32,774 nucleotides of DNA, taken from NCBI GenBank assembly GCA_031264045.1, contig JAISEQ010000257.1, positions 1 to 32,774 on the forward strand, in the 5' to 3' direction. This DNA is from Deltaproteobacteria bacterium (lineage in GTDB: Bacteria; Desulfobacterota; Desulfarculia; Adiutricales; Adiutricaceae). The notes under the pieces were generated by a model. It ran no database searches, was not told where the DNA came from, and saw nothing but the letters and a program-made list of their open reading frames with translations. Of this stretch, positions 23,576 through 31,271 are shown piece after piece (position 1 is the stretch's first letter; each line of letters begins with the position of its first letter). A program made the translations under genes and the position numbers.

Positions 23576-24145
23576 TCAGGTGCCGCTGTCCGAAGGGCCC
23601 ACTGCCGGGAAGGGGAAGGAGGGCGGGGCCTGAGGTGGCTTGGCGGTCTCCGGTGCGGTACCTGATCCGGCCTCGGGCATGAGTTCCGCCCACTTGCCGA
23701 AGGCGGCCACGCATGTGTTGAGCCAGTCCCTGATCCGCGCCTCGCATACGCCTCCCGCCAGATCCAGGTCCAGCTCCAGCACGGGGTCTCCGTCACCGTC
23801 AAGATACGAGCGCGAGTAGCGCCAGTCCTTGTTCCAAGCGTTCACGAAGGAGCTTGTGGCCCCGGTGCCGACCATCGCCACGTAGAACTGGAGCGACTCG
23901 CCTTCGGTCAGGAACAACACGGTCGTGCGCGAACCGCGTAAAGTCCATCTTACAGCCGAAGATTCTCCCAGTTTGATCTCCTCCGCCTCCAGGTCCATGG
24001 ACTTCATGATTTTCAGAAGCCTCGGAGGGTCAATGCCGGTGACGGCCCGGCAGGGGCGATCGCTCGAGGAGGACGAGGATGAGCAGGCCGCAAGGAGGAC
24101 TGCGGAGACCAGGATGAGGATCGACAGAGGCAGGCGCGTTGTCAT
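23576..24145 (-). CDS. YbjN-domain lipoprotein, array member 5
   Basis: A 189-residue putative lipoprotein: signal sequence with lipobox LLAAC (Cys about 21), a run of eight Ser, then the domain. Visible signatures are LLKIMKSMDLEAEE, VNAWNKDWRYSRSYLDGDGD and LELDLDLAGGVCEARIRDWL. The pre-domain Cys (RPCRAVTG) and the GGVCE Cys are present, plus a third Cys in the final helix (LNTCVAAF). The C-terminus from about 147 is a Pro/Ser/Ala-rich tail. No strong Shine-Dalgarno precedes the ATG. It is separated from members 4 and 6 by gaps of about 660 and 520 bp of gene-free GC-rich DNA. Confidence 0.82.
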   Translation of the reverse strand: MTTRLPLSILILVSAVLLAACSSSSSSSDRPCRAVTGIDPPRLLKIMKSMDLEAEEIKLGESSAVRWTLRGSRTTVLFLTEGESLQFYVAMVGTGATSSFVNAWNKDWRYSRSYLDGDGDPVLELDLDLAGGVCEARIRDWLNTCVAAFGKWAELMPEAGSGTAPETAKPPQAPPSFPFPAVGPSDSGT

Positions 24146-24806
24146 TGTTCTACATTCTCGCTGGTTGTTGCGCGGGCGGAGGGCGGAAGCCGGTCGGGGA
24201 GGGCCGGAGCGGGAGGTGAACCTTGAGGTTCAGGGCGGAGGGGCATGCGGCTGGTCCCGGTCGAAGCCGGTTCGGAGCGATCCCGCGCGAGGCGGGTCCT
24301 CGCGGACCTCCGCCAAGGCGTCGGGGGAGGCCGACCCTAACGCCAGCCGTCTGCGCCCTGGACCTTCCGTCGACCGGGGAGCCGCCTGCCCGGTTTTGGA
24401 TAGCGCACAGGCAATTCATGTGCCAGTTCATGAGCCCTCCTCGGGGATCTCCCGGGCAGCGGAGAGACGGACTGCCGGGGCAGGTTCCCCGTCCAGGTCC
24501 GGACACGCCGTCCGGGCGTGAGGCGGATTCGGTTCCGCCTGGCCATGGACATGAAGGGGTCCGCAGGCGCCGCCGAGAACGGGGCGCCCCGCCGGCGAGG
24601 TCAGGAGCCGTAGCGTCAGTCCGCTTTTCCGGGAAAGAAGCCGGAACTGCGTCCGGCGTCTCCGAAGCGAGGAATGCACCGGTCCGGGCACCATGATGCT
24701 GCGGCCAGCCCTCCTTGAAGGGGGGGGCATGGGCCAGGACGTCAGAGCGGGAAGGACCGCCCTGCCGCCCCCCCTCCGGATATCATGGAAGGGCGGCGAT
24801 CCGGGT
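24146..24806. other. Gene-free gap inside the YbjN array
   Basis: GC-rich DNA between members 5 and 4. I translated it looking for the WN...YLD.DGD...GG.CE signature on both strands and did not find it. It therefore does not look like a recently dead paralogue. Open frames here are Arg/Pro-rich and overlapping. Confidence 0.4.
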
Positions 24807-25295
24807 TCAGAGCTTCGATTGTTCCGACAGCTTCGTGAACCAGAGATCGATCGCGTACTGGCAGGTCGTGAAAAAGTCCCGCAGTCGTTCCTCGCAGATG
24901 CCGCCGGCGAGTTCCACGTAGAGCTCCAGGGTAGGATCGCCATCCTTGTCCAGGTAGCTTTTGCCGAAGAGCTGTTCCCTGTTCCACGTCTCGAGTTGCT
25001 GGCTTGTGGCTTCAAGACCGGAAGACCAGATGAGGAGTATGATGGTCTTTCCAGTCGGGGACATCCTTAAGACGGCGTTGCGGCGATCCAGGGTCCATCT
25101 AACGAACTGCGCATCGTCGTTTTGCATGACTTCGGCCGAAAGATCCATGGACTTCATCAGGTCCGCGAGCGCGGGGATGTCCATGTTTTCCACGGACGTG
25201 CAGCTGTCGGCCCCTGAGACGGAAGGAAAGGCCACGAGGAGCGACAGGGCTGAAGCCAGCGCGAGGAGTTGCAGAGGGAAAAATCTGGATTTCAT
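24807..25295 (-). CDS. Secreted YbjN-domain protein, array member 4
   Basis: A 162-residue protein with a cleavable signal peptide (MKSRFFPLQLLALASALSLL, cleavage probably after SVSGA), so likely periplasmic or secreted rather than lipid-anchored. The domain shows LADLMKSMDLSAEV, FVRWTLDRRNAVLRM, LETWNREQLFGKSYLDKDGD and LELYVELAGGICEERLRDFF. The pre-domain Cys (DSCTSVEN), GGICE Cys and a third Cys (FTTCQYAI) are present. The frame is open for 170 further codons upstream, but that sequence is Arg/Pro-rich and the signal peptide defines the ATG at 25295. A CCTTTCCGAAAGG dyad lies just upstream of the start and could influence translation. Confidence 0.85.
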   Translation of the reverse strand: MKSRFFPLQLLALASALSLLVAFPSVSGADSCTSVENMDIPALADLMKSMDLSAEVMQNDDAQFVRWTLDRRNAVLRMSPTGKTIILLIWSSGLEATSQQLETWNREQLFGKSYLDKDGDPTLELYVELAGGICEERLRDFFTTCQYAIDLWFTKLSEQSKL

Positions 25296-25924
25296 TGGAG
25301 TCCCTTTCGGAAAGGTTGAGAATTTGAGGGTCAGGCGTGAAGTTCCGTTCCGGAGGCGGGAATCCCGGAACCGGAGGTCGGCCGCCGGTCCGGCTGATCG
25401 GACGCGCCTTGCGAGATGCCCCGCCTCAGGTGGGGGCGAATCACGGGTCCCGCGTCTCCGTCCAGGCGGCTCTGGAGGGGATCGCGCCCGTTGACTCCGC
25501 AGGGTGCCGGATGTCATCCGCCTGCTCCGGGACGGCGGATGGCAAGGCAGGACGGCGCCGAAGGGTGCGGGATATCTCATCCCGAGGGGGAGCGGGGTCA
25601 CGGGCCCGTGCCTGACCGGCGTTCCGTGGAGAAGCCCAGGAAGCTTGCTCCGGCGCACGGGAAGGCGCTGCTGCCTCCGGTAGTCAAGCGGCTTCATGAC
25701 GCGGGGAGGCCGATGACGTCCGGGGAGCTCAGGGAGGGCAATGGGCACGGGAGACGGGCGGGGGATGAACACGACCGCCGCCTTGGATCCCTCGGGGCAT
25801 GCTCCGGACGTCACGGTGGCTCCTTACGAGGTTGTCCGGAGGTTCGCGGCTGAGGTTGGGCAGGGGACCGGCATGCTAGCCGCCGAAGGCGGGGGAAGGC
25901 GGCAGGGCCGGACCGACCGCGCTG
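25296..25924. other. Gene-free gap inside the YbjN array
   Basis: GC-rich spacer between members 4 and 3. It contains an imperfect hairpin of the GTTCCGG/CCGGAAC type near 25345-25371. No domain-bearing frame was found on either strand. Confidence 0.4.
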
Positions 25925-26401
25925 TCAGTTGGACCTCATCATATCGAGCCAGGTTGTCAGCGAGTATCTGATGCTCGAGAACCAGTCCCGTATCCGGCCT
26001 TCGCAGATCCCGCCGTTGAAGTTCAGAAAGAGCTCGATTACGGCGTCCCCGTCCTTGTCCAGGTATGACTTGGCAAAAAGGGACTCCCGGTTCCAGTCGT
26101 TCAGGTTCTGGAGCGTAACGGGCGCGTCGCGCAATATCAGATAGAACCAGATGAACTTTCCATCCTTCATGAGGGCTATACGGGACATGAGGCCCATGTA
26201 CGTCCAGCTGACGGCTTTCGCGCCTTCTTCCCCGGACACGTCCTCCGCCTCAAGATCCAGGGACTTCATGATCGAGAGCAACTGGTCGACTGACACCGTC
26301 TCCATGGGCACGCACTGGGCCTCGGACGCGGACGTGAGGACGGCGGGGAACGCCATCACCGCAGCGGCTACGATGACCAGGAGAGACGAGCCGGGGGTCA
26401 T
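25925..26401 (-). CDS. Secreted YbjN-domain protein, array member 3
   Basis: A 158-residue protein. The ATG at 26401 is chosen because AGGAG lies seven bases upstream and a signal peptide starts there (MTPGSSLLVIVAAAVMAFPA, cleavage near TSASEA). The longer frame back to 26536 overlaps the next gene and is Arg/Pro-rich. The domain has LLSIMKSLDLEAEDV, LNDWNRESLFAKSYLDKDGD and IELFLNFNGGICEGRIRDWF. It has exactly two cysteines in the mature part, one before the domain (AQCVPMET) and one in GGICE, which is the simplest evidence for a disulfide. It lies 131 bp downstream of member 2, close enough for cotranscription. Confidence 0.87.
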   Translation of the reverse strand: MTPGSSLLVIVAAAVMAFPAVLTSASEAQCVPMETVSVDQLLSIMKSLDLEAEDVSGEEGAKAVSWTYMGLMSRIALMKDGKFIWFYLILRDAPVTLQNLNDWNRESLFAKSYLDKDGDAVIELFLNFNGGICEGRIRDWFSSIRYSLTTWLDMMRSN

Positions 26402-26408
26402 GAGCCAT

Positions 26409-26413
26409 CTCCT
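26409..26413 (-). promoter_or_regulatory. Shine-Dalgarno AGGAG deciding the start at 26401
   Basis: AGGAG with a seven-base spacer to ATG 26401. It selects the internal ATG that begins the signal peptide over the upstream in-frame ATG at 26536. Confidence 0.65.
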
Positions 26414-26532
26414 GAAGCTCCGGAAGGGATTTCCTGTCTGGCCCGCCCTGACCCGGGCTCCCGACCGGGGAGCGAGTCCGGCGGGGAATCGCCCGTGAAG
26501 CGACGGAACTCTCTGGGACGGCATCGGGAGCA

Positions 26533-27024
26533 TCACTTCCCCGGGACGTTCAGCTTCCAGTGGCCGTATCGGGAGGCGGATGTGCGGAAGAAGGCCCTGA
26601 CGTTGTCCTCGCAGATGCCGCCTTCGAAGTCCAGATCCATCTCGAGCACTGGCGAGCCGTCCCTGTCCAGGTAGGTCCGCGCGAACTCCTGATCATCGTT
26701 CCAGGAGTTGACGGCGTTTTCGCTCGCGGTCCCCCCGAGCCTGAAGGCGACATTCAGGTTCGTGCCGCCGGCTCCCACGCTGATTGTGGCGTTCGAGCCG
26801 TCCAGTCTCCACACCAGCGCCGCTCTCCCGTCGGATGCCGTCTCCCGTGAGACGTCGAAGCCAGCGGCGTGCATAATGTCGCCGGTCCTGTCTATGTCTG
26901 GGACGTTTAAGGGCTGGCATTCAGATGTGGTGCCTGCACCGGCGTTCTGGCCCTCGCTCTCGGCGCAGGCTAGAATCAGAATGGCTACGGTCATCAGGGC
27001 CGCGGCTGGGAGTGTCTTTCTCAT
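26533..27024 (-). CDS. YbjN-domain lipoprotein, array member 2
   Basis: A 163-residue putative lipoprotein. ATG 27024 is preferred to ATG 27030 because AGAGG ends six bases before it and directly abuts the other. The signal sequence MRKTLPAAALMTVAILILAC ends with the lipobox Cys. The domain is IDRTGDIMHAAGFDV, AALVWRLDGSNATISVG, VNSWNDDQEFARTYLDRDGS and LEMDLDFEGGICEDNVRAFF. Besides the lipid Cys it has only the pre-domain Cys (SECQPLN) and the GGICE Cys. The alanine- and glycine-rich middle is the most diverged part. It lies 157 bp downstream of member 1 and 131 bp upstream of member 3. Confidence 0.85.
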   Translation of the reverse strand: MRKTLPAAALMTVAILILACAESEGQNAGAGTTSECQPLNVPDIDRTGDIMHAAGFDVSRETASDGRAALVWRLDGSNATISVGAGGTNLNVAFRLGGTASENAVNSWNDDQEFARTYLDRDGSPVLEMDLDFEGGICEDNVRAFFRTSASRYGHWKLNVPGK

Positions 27025-27181
27025 GATCATCCTCTGAAGAGAGATTGCGCCCTGCAGGATGCGGACGGGCCGGCTGGGGCCTGGCCTCGGGAAGGCGAAT
27101 GGCCCGGGAGAATGCCGGGCAGCTTAGAGGCTTCGGGATACGCGGATTCTCTCGGCCCCGCCAGCGGAGGCCGCAGGGCCG

Positions 27182-27688
27182 CTACTTCTCTTTTAACTTC
27201 TCCCTCCACATGGAGTCTGACGCGATGCAGGTGGCGAGGAAATCTAAGATCCTATCCTCGCAGACGCCCCCCTCCAGGTTAAGGTCGAGATACAGCCCCG
27301 GATCCCCATCATCGTCCACATAGGAGCGGGAGAAGTAGAAGTTCCGGTTCCAGCCGTTGACCTTTTCGAAACCTGCGCCACCTTCCACGAAGGCGGAATA
27401 GAAGTGGAGGGAGGAGCCACCTTCCGCTATCCTGAGCGACCCCACGCCATCGGGAAGGGTCCACATGAAGCCGTGGTTTTTGGCCACGCCCGGCAGATCC
27501 TGCGTCTCGTAACCCTTCGAACGCATTACTGCCCCGAGCGACTCCATGTTCAGGCCGGTGTAGGCCCTGCAGGGATCCGAGGCCAGGGCTGGCGGGCAGA
27601 GGAGATTCAATACAGCCGCCGCGGTAAGGACCGCGCCCAGCGCGACAAGGGCGGCGGCTGGTGATGGTGCAGAGCTGTGTTGGGGCAT
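27182..27688 (-). CDS. Secreted YbjN-domain protein, array member 1
   Basis: A 168-residue protein, first of the six in transcription order. The signal peptide (starting MPQHSSAPSPAAALVALGAV) probably ends after PPALA. The domain reads LGAVMRSKGYETQDL, FMWTLPDGVGSLRIAEGG, VNGWNRNFYFSRSYVDDDGD and LYLDLNLEGGVCEDRILDFL. Pre-domain Cys (DPCRAYTG), GGVCE Cys and a third Cys (LATCIASD) are present, as in members 4 and 5. ATG 27688 has AAAGG nine bases upstream; the upstream open frame is Arg/Pro-rich. A strong promoter lies about 330 bp upstream and probably drives at least members 1 to 3. Confidence 0.85.
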   Translation of the reverse strand: MPQHSSAPSPAAALVALGAVLTAAAVLNLLCPPALASDPCRAYTGLNMESLGAVMRSKGYETQDLPGVAKNHGFMWTLPDGVGSLRIAEGGSSLHFYSAFVEGGAGFEKVNGWNRNFYFSRSYVDDDGDPGLYLDLNLEGGVCEDRILDFLATCIASDSMWREKLKEK

Positions 27689-28016
27689 AGTGACACGCCT
27701 TTCGTTTGGCTGCGGGAACGGAGGCCGGGCGGGAGAGCCCGGACGGGAACTTGCTGGCCGGAACCGTCGGGGCCGAGCGGACCGGAGGGGGGCGGAAGGC
27801 CGGGAGGGCCGGAAAAGCGGCCCCGGCGGCATCTGCAGGTCGGATTCGGGACACGCGGAAGCCTTCCGGATTCCGGCGAAGCCTCCGGAACCTGGCAGGA
27901 AGGCGGCTCAGGACAAGGTGCGCCGGGGCAGGGCAACCGGTACCCGGATACCGTTTCAGTGGATACCGGGAACTGAAGGCCATATGGGAGGTGGCCGTAC
28001 AGAACGGGTATTAAGG
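27689..28016. other. Leader region of the YbjN array
   Basis: About 320 nt of GC-rich sequence between the predicted start of transcription and member 1. No gene is supported. It is rich in inverted GGCC/CCGG runs that could fold in RNA. No known riboswitch was recognised. Confidence 0.35.
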
Positions 28017-28045
28017 AAGATAGAGCGAATCAGCGCGGTTGTCAA
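28017..28045 (-). promoter_or_regulatory. Strong sigma70-type promoter of the YbjN array
   Basis: Minus-strand -35 TTGACA (28045-28040, perfect consensus), 17-bp spacer, -10 TATCTT (28022-28017, four of six). No comparable consensus -35 was noticed upstream of the other five members. It is the best promoter in the window. Confidence 0.6.
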
Positions 28046-28268
28046 CCGGAAAACGCAAGAGGGAACGTCTTCCTGGTTCGAGGCCTACCGCGAGAAGGCC
28101 GTGCGCTGAGCCCGTGGACACCAGACAGACGGAACGTCCCGTCGGGAAGGCATCCGCGAAAACCCGGGAAGCGAACCCACTGGCCGCCGCTGTCCGCCTC
28201 AACCCGCATCAAGACCGGAGGCGCGGAAAGTCCCGGGCAGTCGGGTTCCGTACAGGCCGGGGTTCCCG

Positions 28269-28297
28269 TTGACTTAGGCTGCCCTTTGAGGTAACAA
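28269..28297 (+). promoter_or_regulatory. Candidate promoter of the divergent gene at 28357
   Basis: -35 TTGACT (28269-28274, five of six), 17-bp spacer, -10 TAACAA (28292-28297, only three of six). It lies about 60 bp before the start of the plus-strand gene and about 220 bp from the array promoter, back to back with it. Confidence 0.35.
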
Positions 28298-28356
28298 CAT
28301 ATGGCGACCGCCATGCCTGTCGGCGGAACCGCGAAACCGTTCTCCGGAGACCCTCC

Positions 28357-28929
28357 ATGCCGCCCGGACGCATATCCCTTTTGCCCTGCCCGCCTAAAGG
28401 ACTCTTCACCCGGCACCCCCGCAGGGCGGAGGGCTCCGTCGCCCGCACGGTGAGAGACGCCTTTGCGGTGCCCGCCGCCGCGGCGCTCGCCCTGGCCGTC
28501 ATCCTTGTTTTCCAGACTCCACTTACCGCCGGCAAGCCCCCCGGAACAGACTTCCGGAGCCGATCGACGGCCGATGCGATCCCGCACGTTCCTCCCGCAA
28601 CGCCCTGGCCCGTCTTGTCCGGGGCGGATCTGTTCTCTGGCACCCAGGACGAGGGCGCATACCGCGCATACCTGGACTCCGCGCTGGCAGCTGCCGCCTT
28701 TGAGGCCGAGCGGTCACGTCTGGAGACGAAGCTCCGGACGGAGGGGCTCACCCCCGAGGAGTCCAAGCGCCTGGCCGAGCTCCCGTGGCTCATTGCCGAG
28801 GCCAAAGCGGCATTCATGGACCTCCTGAAGCGGCTGAAGGACTTCCTGGGGAGCGGTACGGGAGATCCCGTTCCGGACAGCATGGAACTAACCTTCTTGC
28901 ATAGTCAGCCAGCCGGGGCGGAGAACTGA
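28357..28929 (+). CDS. Unknown single-pass membrane protein, divergent from the YbjN array
   Basis: A 190-residue protein with no recognised family. Third codon positions are strongly GC, supporting coding. A basic N-terminus (1-30) is followed by one hydrophobic segment at about 37-54 (FAVPAAAALALAVILVF). A Pro/Ser-rich stretch comes next, then two helical stretches: AYRAYLDSALAAAAFEAERS running on through the Arg/Glu-rich LETKLRTEGL, and LTPEESKRLAELPWLIAEAK with AFMDLLKRLKDFLG. The likely topology is cytoplasmic N-terminus with a periplasmic C-terminal domain. GGAG lies seven bases before the ATG. It is the only host-like gene on the plus strand and shares its upstream region with the secreted YbjN paralogues, so coordinated expression is conceivable. 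Confidence 0.65.
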   Translation: MPPGRISLLPCPPKGLFTRHPRRAEGSVARTVRDAFAVPAAAALALAVILVFQTPLTAGKPPGTDFRSRSTADAIPHVPPATPWPVLSGADLFSGTQDEGAYRAYLDSALAAAAFEAERSRLETKLRTEGLTPEESKRLAELPWLIAEAKAAFMDLLKRLKDFLGSGTGDPVPDSMELTFLHSQPAGAEN

Positions 28930-29178
28930 TTCTCTTCAACAATCAGAAGTAATTACCAGGTTAAATCGATACACCATATCTACGGATTCACGGATAACAA
29001 AGAAATGTTGTTGGAATGTTAAAAAAAGTTTAATCAAATTCTAACATTGAATCATTTATAAACACATAAAATCTATGATAATCAAAAAATATTAATTATA
29101 TTTTGCATCCATTCAGCGGATAACTTGATTGTAGGCAAGGAAAAATCAGCATCAACAATTTTAAGTTGAATAGAACGC

Positions 29179-29388
29179 CATGAATGACTCCACCATAATA
29201 AGTCGCCGAGGGATGTCTGCTGAAGAAGCGGATGTGTCGACGGCAACCTAAAATGACGATTAGCTGTGGCCACCTCCCAATATCCGTACGCTTTCGTTTA
29301 TCTTCTACCTCCCAGAACCCTCAGGCTGATGGACGCAAAAGGTCCCGCGTTAGCTTCACCGACTTATTACGGTTCAGTCACGAATGAC
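29179..29388 (+). repeat. Dispersed ~200-bp repeat, copy R4 (most complete)
   Basis: It contains all blocks seen in the family: AATAAGTCGCCGAGGGAT, CAACCTAAAATGACGATTAG, CCCAATATCCGTACGCTTTC, CCTCCCAGAACCCTCAGGC, GACGCAAAAGGTCCCG and CCGACTTATTACGGTTCAGT. Stops in all frames make coding unlikely. It is used as the reference for the other copies. Confidence 0.7.
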
Positions 29389-29778
29389 ACAAAGTGTTGT
29401 CTTATAGCTACCATCTCCTTGATGATTTATGAAATATTTAAACAATTTAAAAAACTTTATTTTTAATTGAATTTGATACTGGGATCAATTTTTTCAAACG
29501 TCATATAGGATATCTTTATTAAATATAATTAGGATTATATTGCTATTGACAATATTAATGTAGGTCCTTTAACAGTTTCATGATTTGTATATTCGGGCTG
29601 TGGGGATTTCTAATGCTTTTAGAGTGTTACCGGTTAAAATGCGAAGAATTTGAGGTATGCATCTAATCTGGGATCCTTCCGGACGAGCTCGCGTGGGACC
29701 TGAAGACGGATGGAGGGTACGGTCTCGCCCATAAAGCCGCCAGGAACGATCTGTTGCCGCATGATTTCTTGGAATGGC

Positions 29779-29957
29779 ATTTAATCGATGACGCCGCCGT
29801 AATAAGTCGCCAAGGGATTTCTGATGAAGAAATGGAAGGTCGATGGCAACCTAAAATAGCGATTGCTCTGTCGTCGAACCCAATATCTTGTAGCGTTCGC
29901 TTATCCTCTGCCTCCCAGGACCTTCAGACTGGTGAACGCAAACAGCGAATTGATGTA
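29779..29957 (+). repeat. Dispersed ~200-bp repeat, copy R5
   Basis: AATAAGTCGCCAAGGGATTT, CTGATGAAGAAATGGAAGG, CAACCTAAAATAGCGATTG, CCCAATATCTTGTAGCGTTC, CCTCCCAGGACCTTCAGAC and GAACGCAAACAG match copy R4 block by block in the same orientation. The last block (CCGACTTATTACGG) is lost. One frame through it happens to be open (29754-29999), but the other copies do not preserve that frame. Confidence 0.7.
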
Positions 29958-30134
29958 CAGAGGCCGTGCGCAGGAAAGCCTGAAGCCAATTCCTACTGAC
30001 GCGCAAGACCCCGGGCACCCGGGCCCGGGCATGGGATCCCGGACCCAGGAGACCGGGGCCTAGCGGCCCCGTCCCGCCCCGGCTCGGTGGTTCGGGGCCG
30101 GGACAGGCGTCCTGGCCGAAGGGGCGGACCGCAG

Positions 30135-31244
30135 CTACTGCATCGCGGCTGCCGCGAGCCCATCCCCAGCGAATTCCCGCACAACGGCCTCCAGCTCGTC
30201 CGAGACCGACTCGAAGACGTCTACTAGGACCGGGTCGAAATGCCGTCCCCTGCCCTCGGAAATGATGCGCCTGGCCTCCTCCGGGGAGAAGGCCTTCTTG
30301 TACGGCCTGTCGGAGATGAGGGCATCGTAGACGTCGGCCACGGCCATGAGCCTCCCCTCAAGGGGGATGTCGTAGCCTGAAAGCCCGTCCGGGTAACCCG
30401 TGCCGTCCCATTTTTCGTGGTGGGTGAGCGCGATGGTCTTGGCGAGCTGCAGGAACGCGTGTTCGACGTTCCTGTCAGAGATGCGCCCTATGGCCTCCGC
30501 TCCCAGACGCGAGTGCTTCTTCATCTCCTCGAACTCGTCGCGGTCGAGGGGCCCGGGTTTCCGGAGTATGCTGTCGCTTATGGCGATTTTTCCGATGTCG
30601 TGGAGCAGGGCAGAGGGCACCAGCCACTCCTGATCGATGCGGGACATCTCTTCCGGGTAAAGCCCCGTCGCCATGATCTTCGCGACCATGATCTCGAGGT
30701 AACGCTGGGTCCTGAAGACGTGACCACCCGTGGCGTCGTCCCGGTACTCCAGCATGTCCGCCAAGGTCGAGATGACAGTGTTCTGGAGATCCATGACCTG
30801 GGCGGTCTTCTCCCTGACCAGCCCCTCCAGGTCCTCGTTGTAGCGCCTCAGCTCCCTGCGCTGGGAGTCCAGGAGAAGCTGGTTCCGGATGCGCTGGAGC
30901 AGAAGCGGCGCCGAGAAGGGCTTCGCCACGTAGTCGATGGCGCCCAAGGAGAGCCCCTCCAGCTCGGAGCCTTCATCGGACTTGCTGGTGAGGAAGATGA
31001 CCGGGATCTCCCCCCAGACGCCCGAGCTCTTGAGCCTCCTTATCACCTCGAAGCCGTCCATCTCGGGCATGAGTATGTCCAGAAGGATCAGGGCCGGCGT
31101 GACGTGCTCCAGGACCTCGAAGAGCTTCTTTCCCGAGGGGATTGGGAAGACCTCGTAATGGTCCTTCAGCATCGATCTCCCGATCGCAAGATTGGAGACG
31201 TTGTCGTCCACGAGCATTATCCTGTGGCGTGCCAGATCAGTCAT
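30135..31244 (-). CDS. Response regulator with HD-GYP c-di-GMP phosphodiesterase domain
   Basis: A 369-residue cytoplasmic protein. The receiver domain covers residues 7-125, with D13/D14, phospho-acceptor D56 (LLDILMPEMDG), T86 and K108 (KPF). A coiled-coil linker of about 125-160 follows. The HD-GYP domain (about 160-355) has H175, H215-D216 (LLHDIGKI), H275-H276 (THHEKWDGTGYPDG) and the VADVYDAL segment. Such proteins hydrolyse cyclic di-GMP when phosphorylated. All expected metal ligands appear intact, so it should be active. ATG 31244 is preferred to the GTG three codons upstream because AAAGGGG lies about eight bases before the ATG. It follows the hybrid kinase gene by 27 bp on the same strand, so that kinase is its probable partner. 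Confidence 0.93.
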   Translation of the reverse strand: MTDLARHRIMLVDDNVSNLAIGRSMLKDHYEVFPIPSGKKLFEVLEHVTPALILLDILMPEMDGFEVIRRLKSSGVWGEIPVIFLTSKSDEGSELEGLSLGAIDYVAKPFSAPLLLQRIRNQLLLDSQRRELRRYNEDLEGLVREKTAQVMDLQNTVISTLADMLEYRDDATGGHVFRTQRYLEIMVAKIMATGLYPEEMSRIDQEWLVPSALLHDIGKIAISDSILRKPGPLDRDEFEEMKKHSRLGAEAIGRISDRNVEHAFLQLAKTIALTHHEKWDGTGYPDGLSGYDIPLEGRLMAVADVYDALISDRPYKKAFSPEEARRIISEGRGRHFDPVLVDVFESVSDELEAVVREFAGDGLAAAAMQ

Positions 31245-31271
31245 GCGGCTCACCCCTTTCCCGGCCCCCGT

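Larger units (their letters stand above)
28930..30134. other. AT-rich and repeat-bearing gap before the signalling genes
   Basis: From 28.93 to 29.66 kb the DNA is AT-rich without a supported gene. Two dispersed-repeat copies lie here (29179-29388 and 29779-29957). From 29.99 kb it is very GC-rich with overlapping CCCGGG inverted repeats (30010-30060) downstream of the HD-GYP gene. Those could act as a transcription end, but no T run follows, so a terminator is not called. Confidence 0.4.

Noticed and set aside
23347-23802. Extra gene overlapping YbjN member 5
   Set aside because: It is a shifted-frame reading of the conserved domain (peptide ETPCWSWTWIWREAYARR), not a separate gene.
24807-25814. 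335-residue version of YbjN array member 4
   Set aside because: The first 173 residues are Arg/Pro-rich and sit before a perfect signal peptide starting at 25295.
30001-30060. GC-rich inverted repeats as a terminator after the HD-GYP gene
   Set aside because: Several overlapping CCCGGG stems are possible, but no T run follows in the minus direction.
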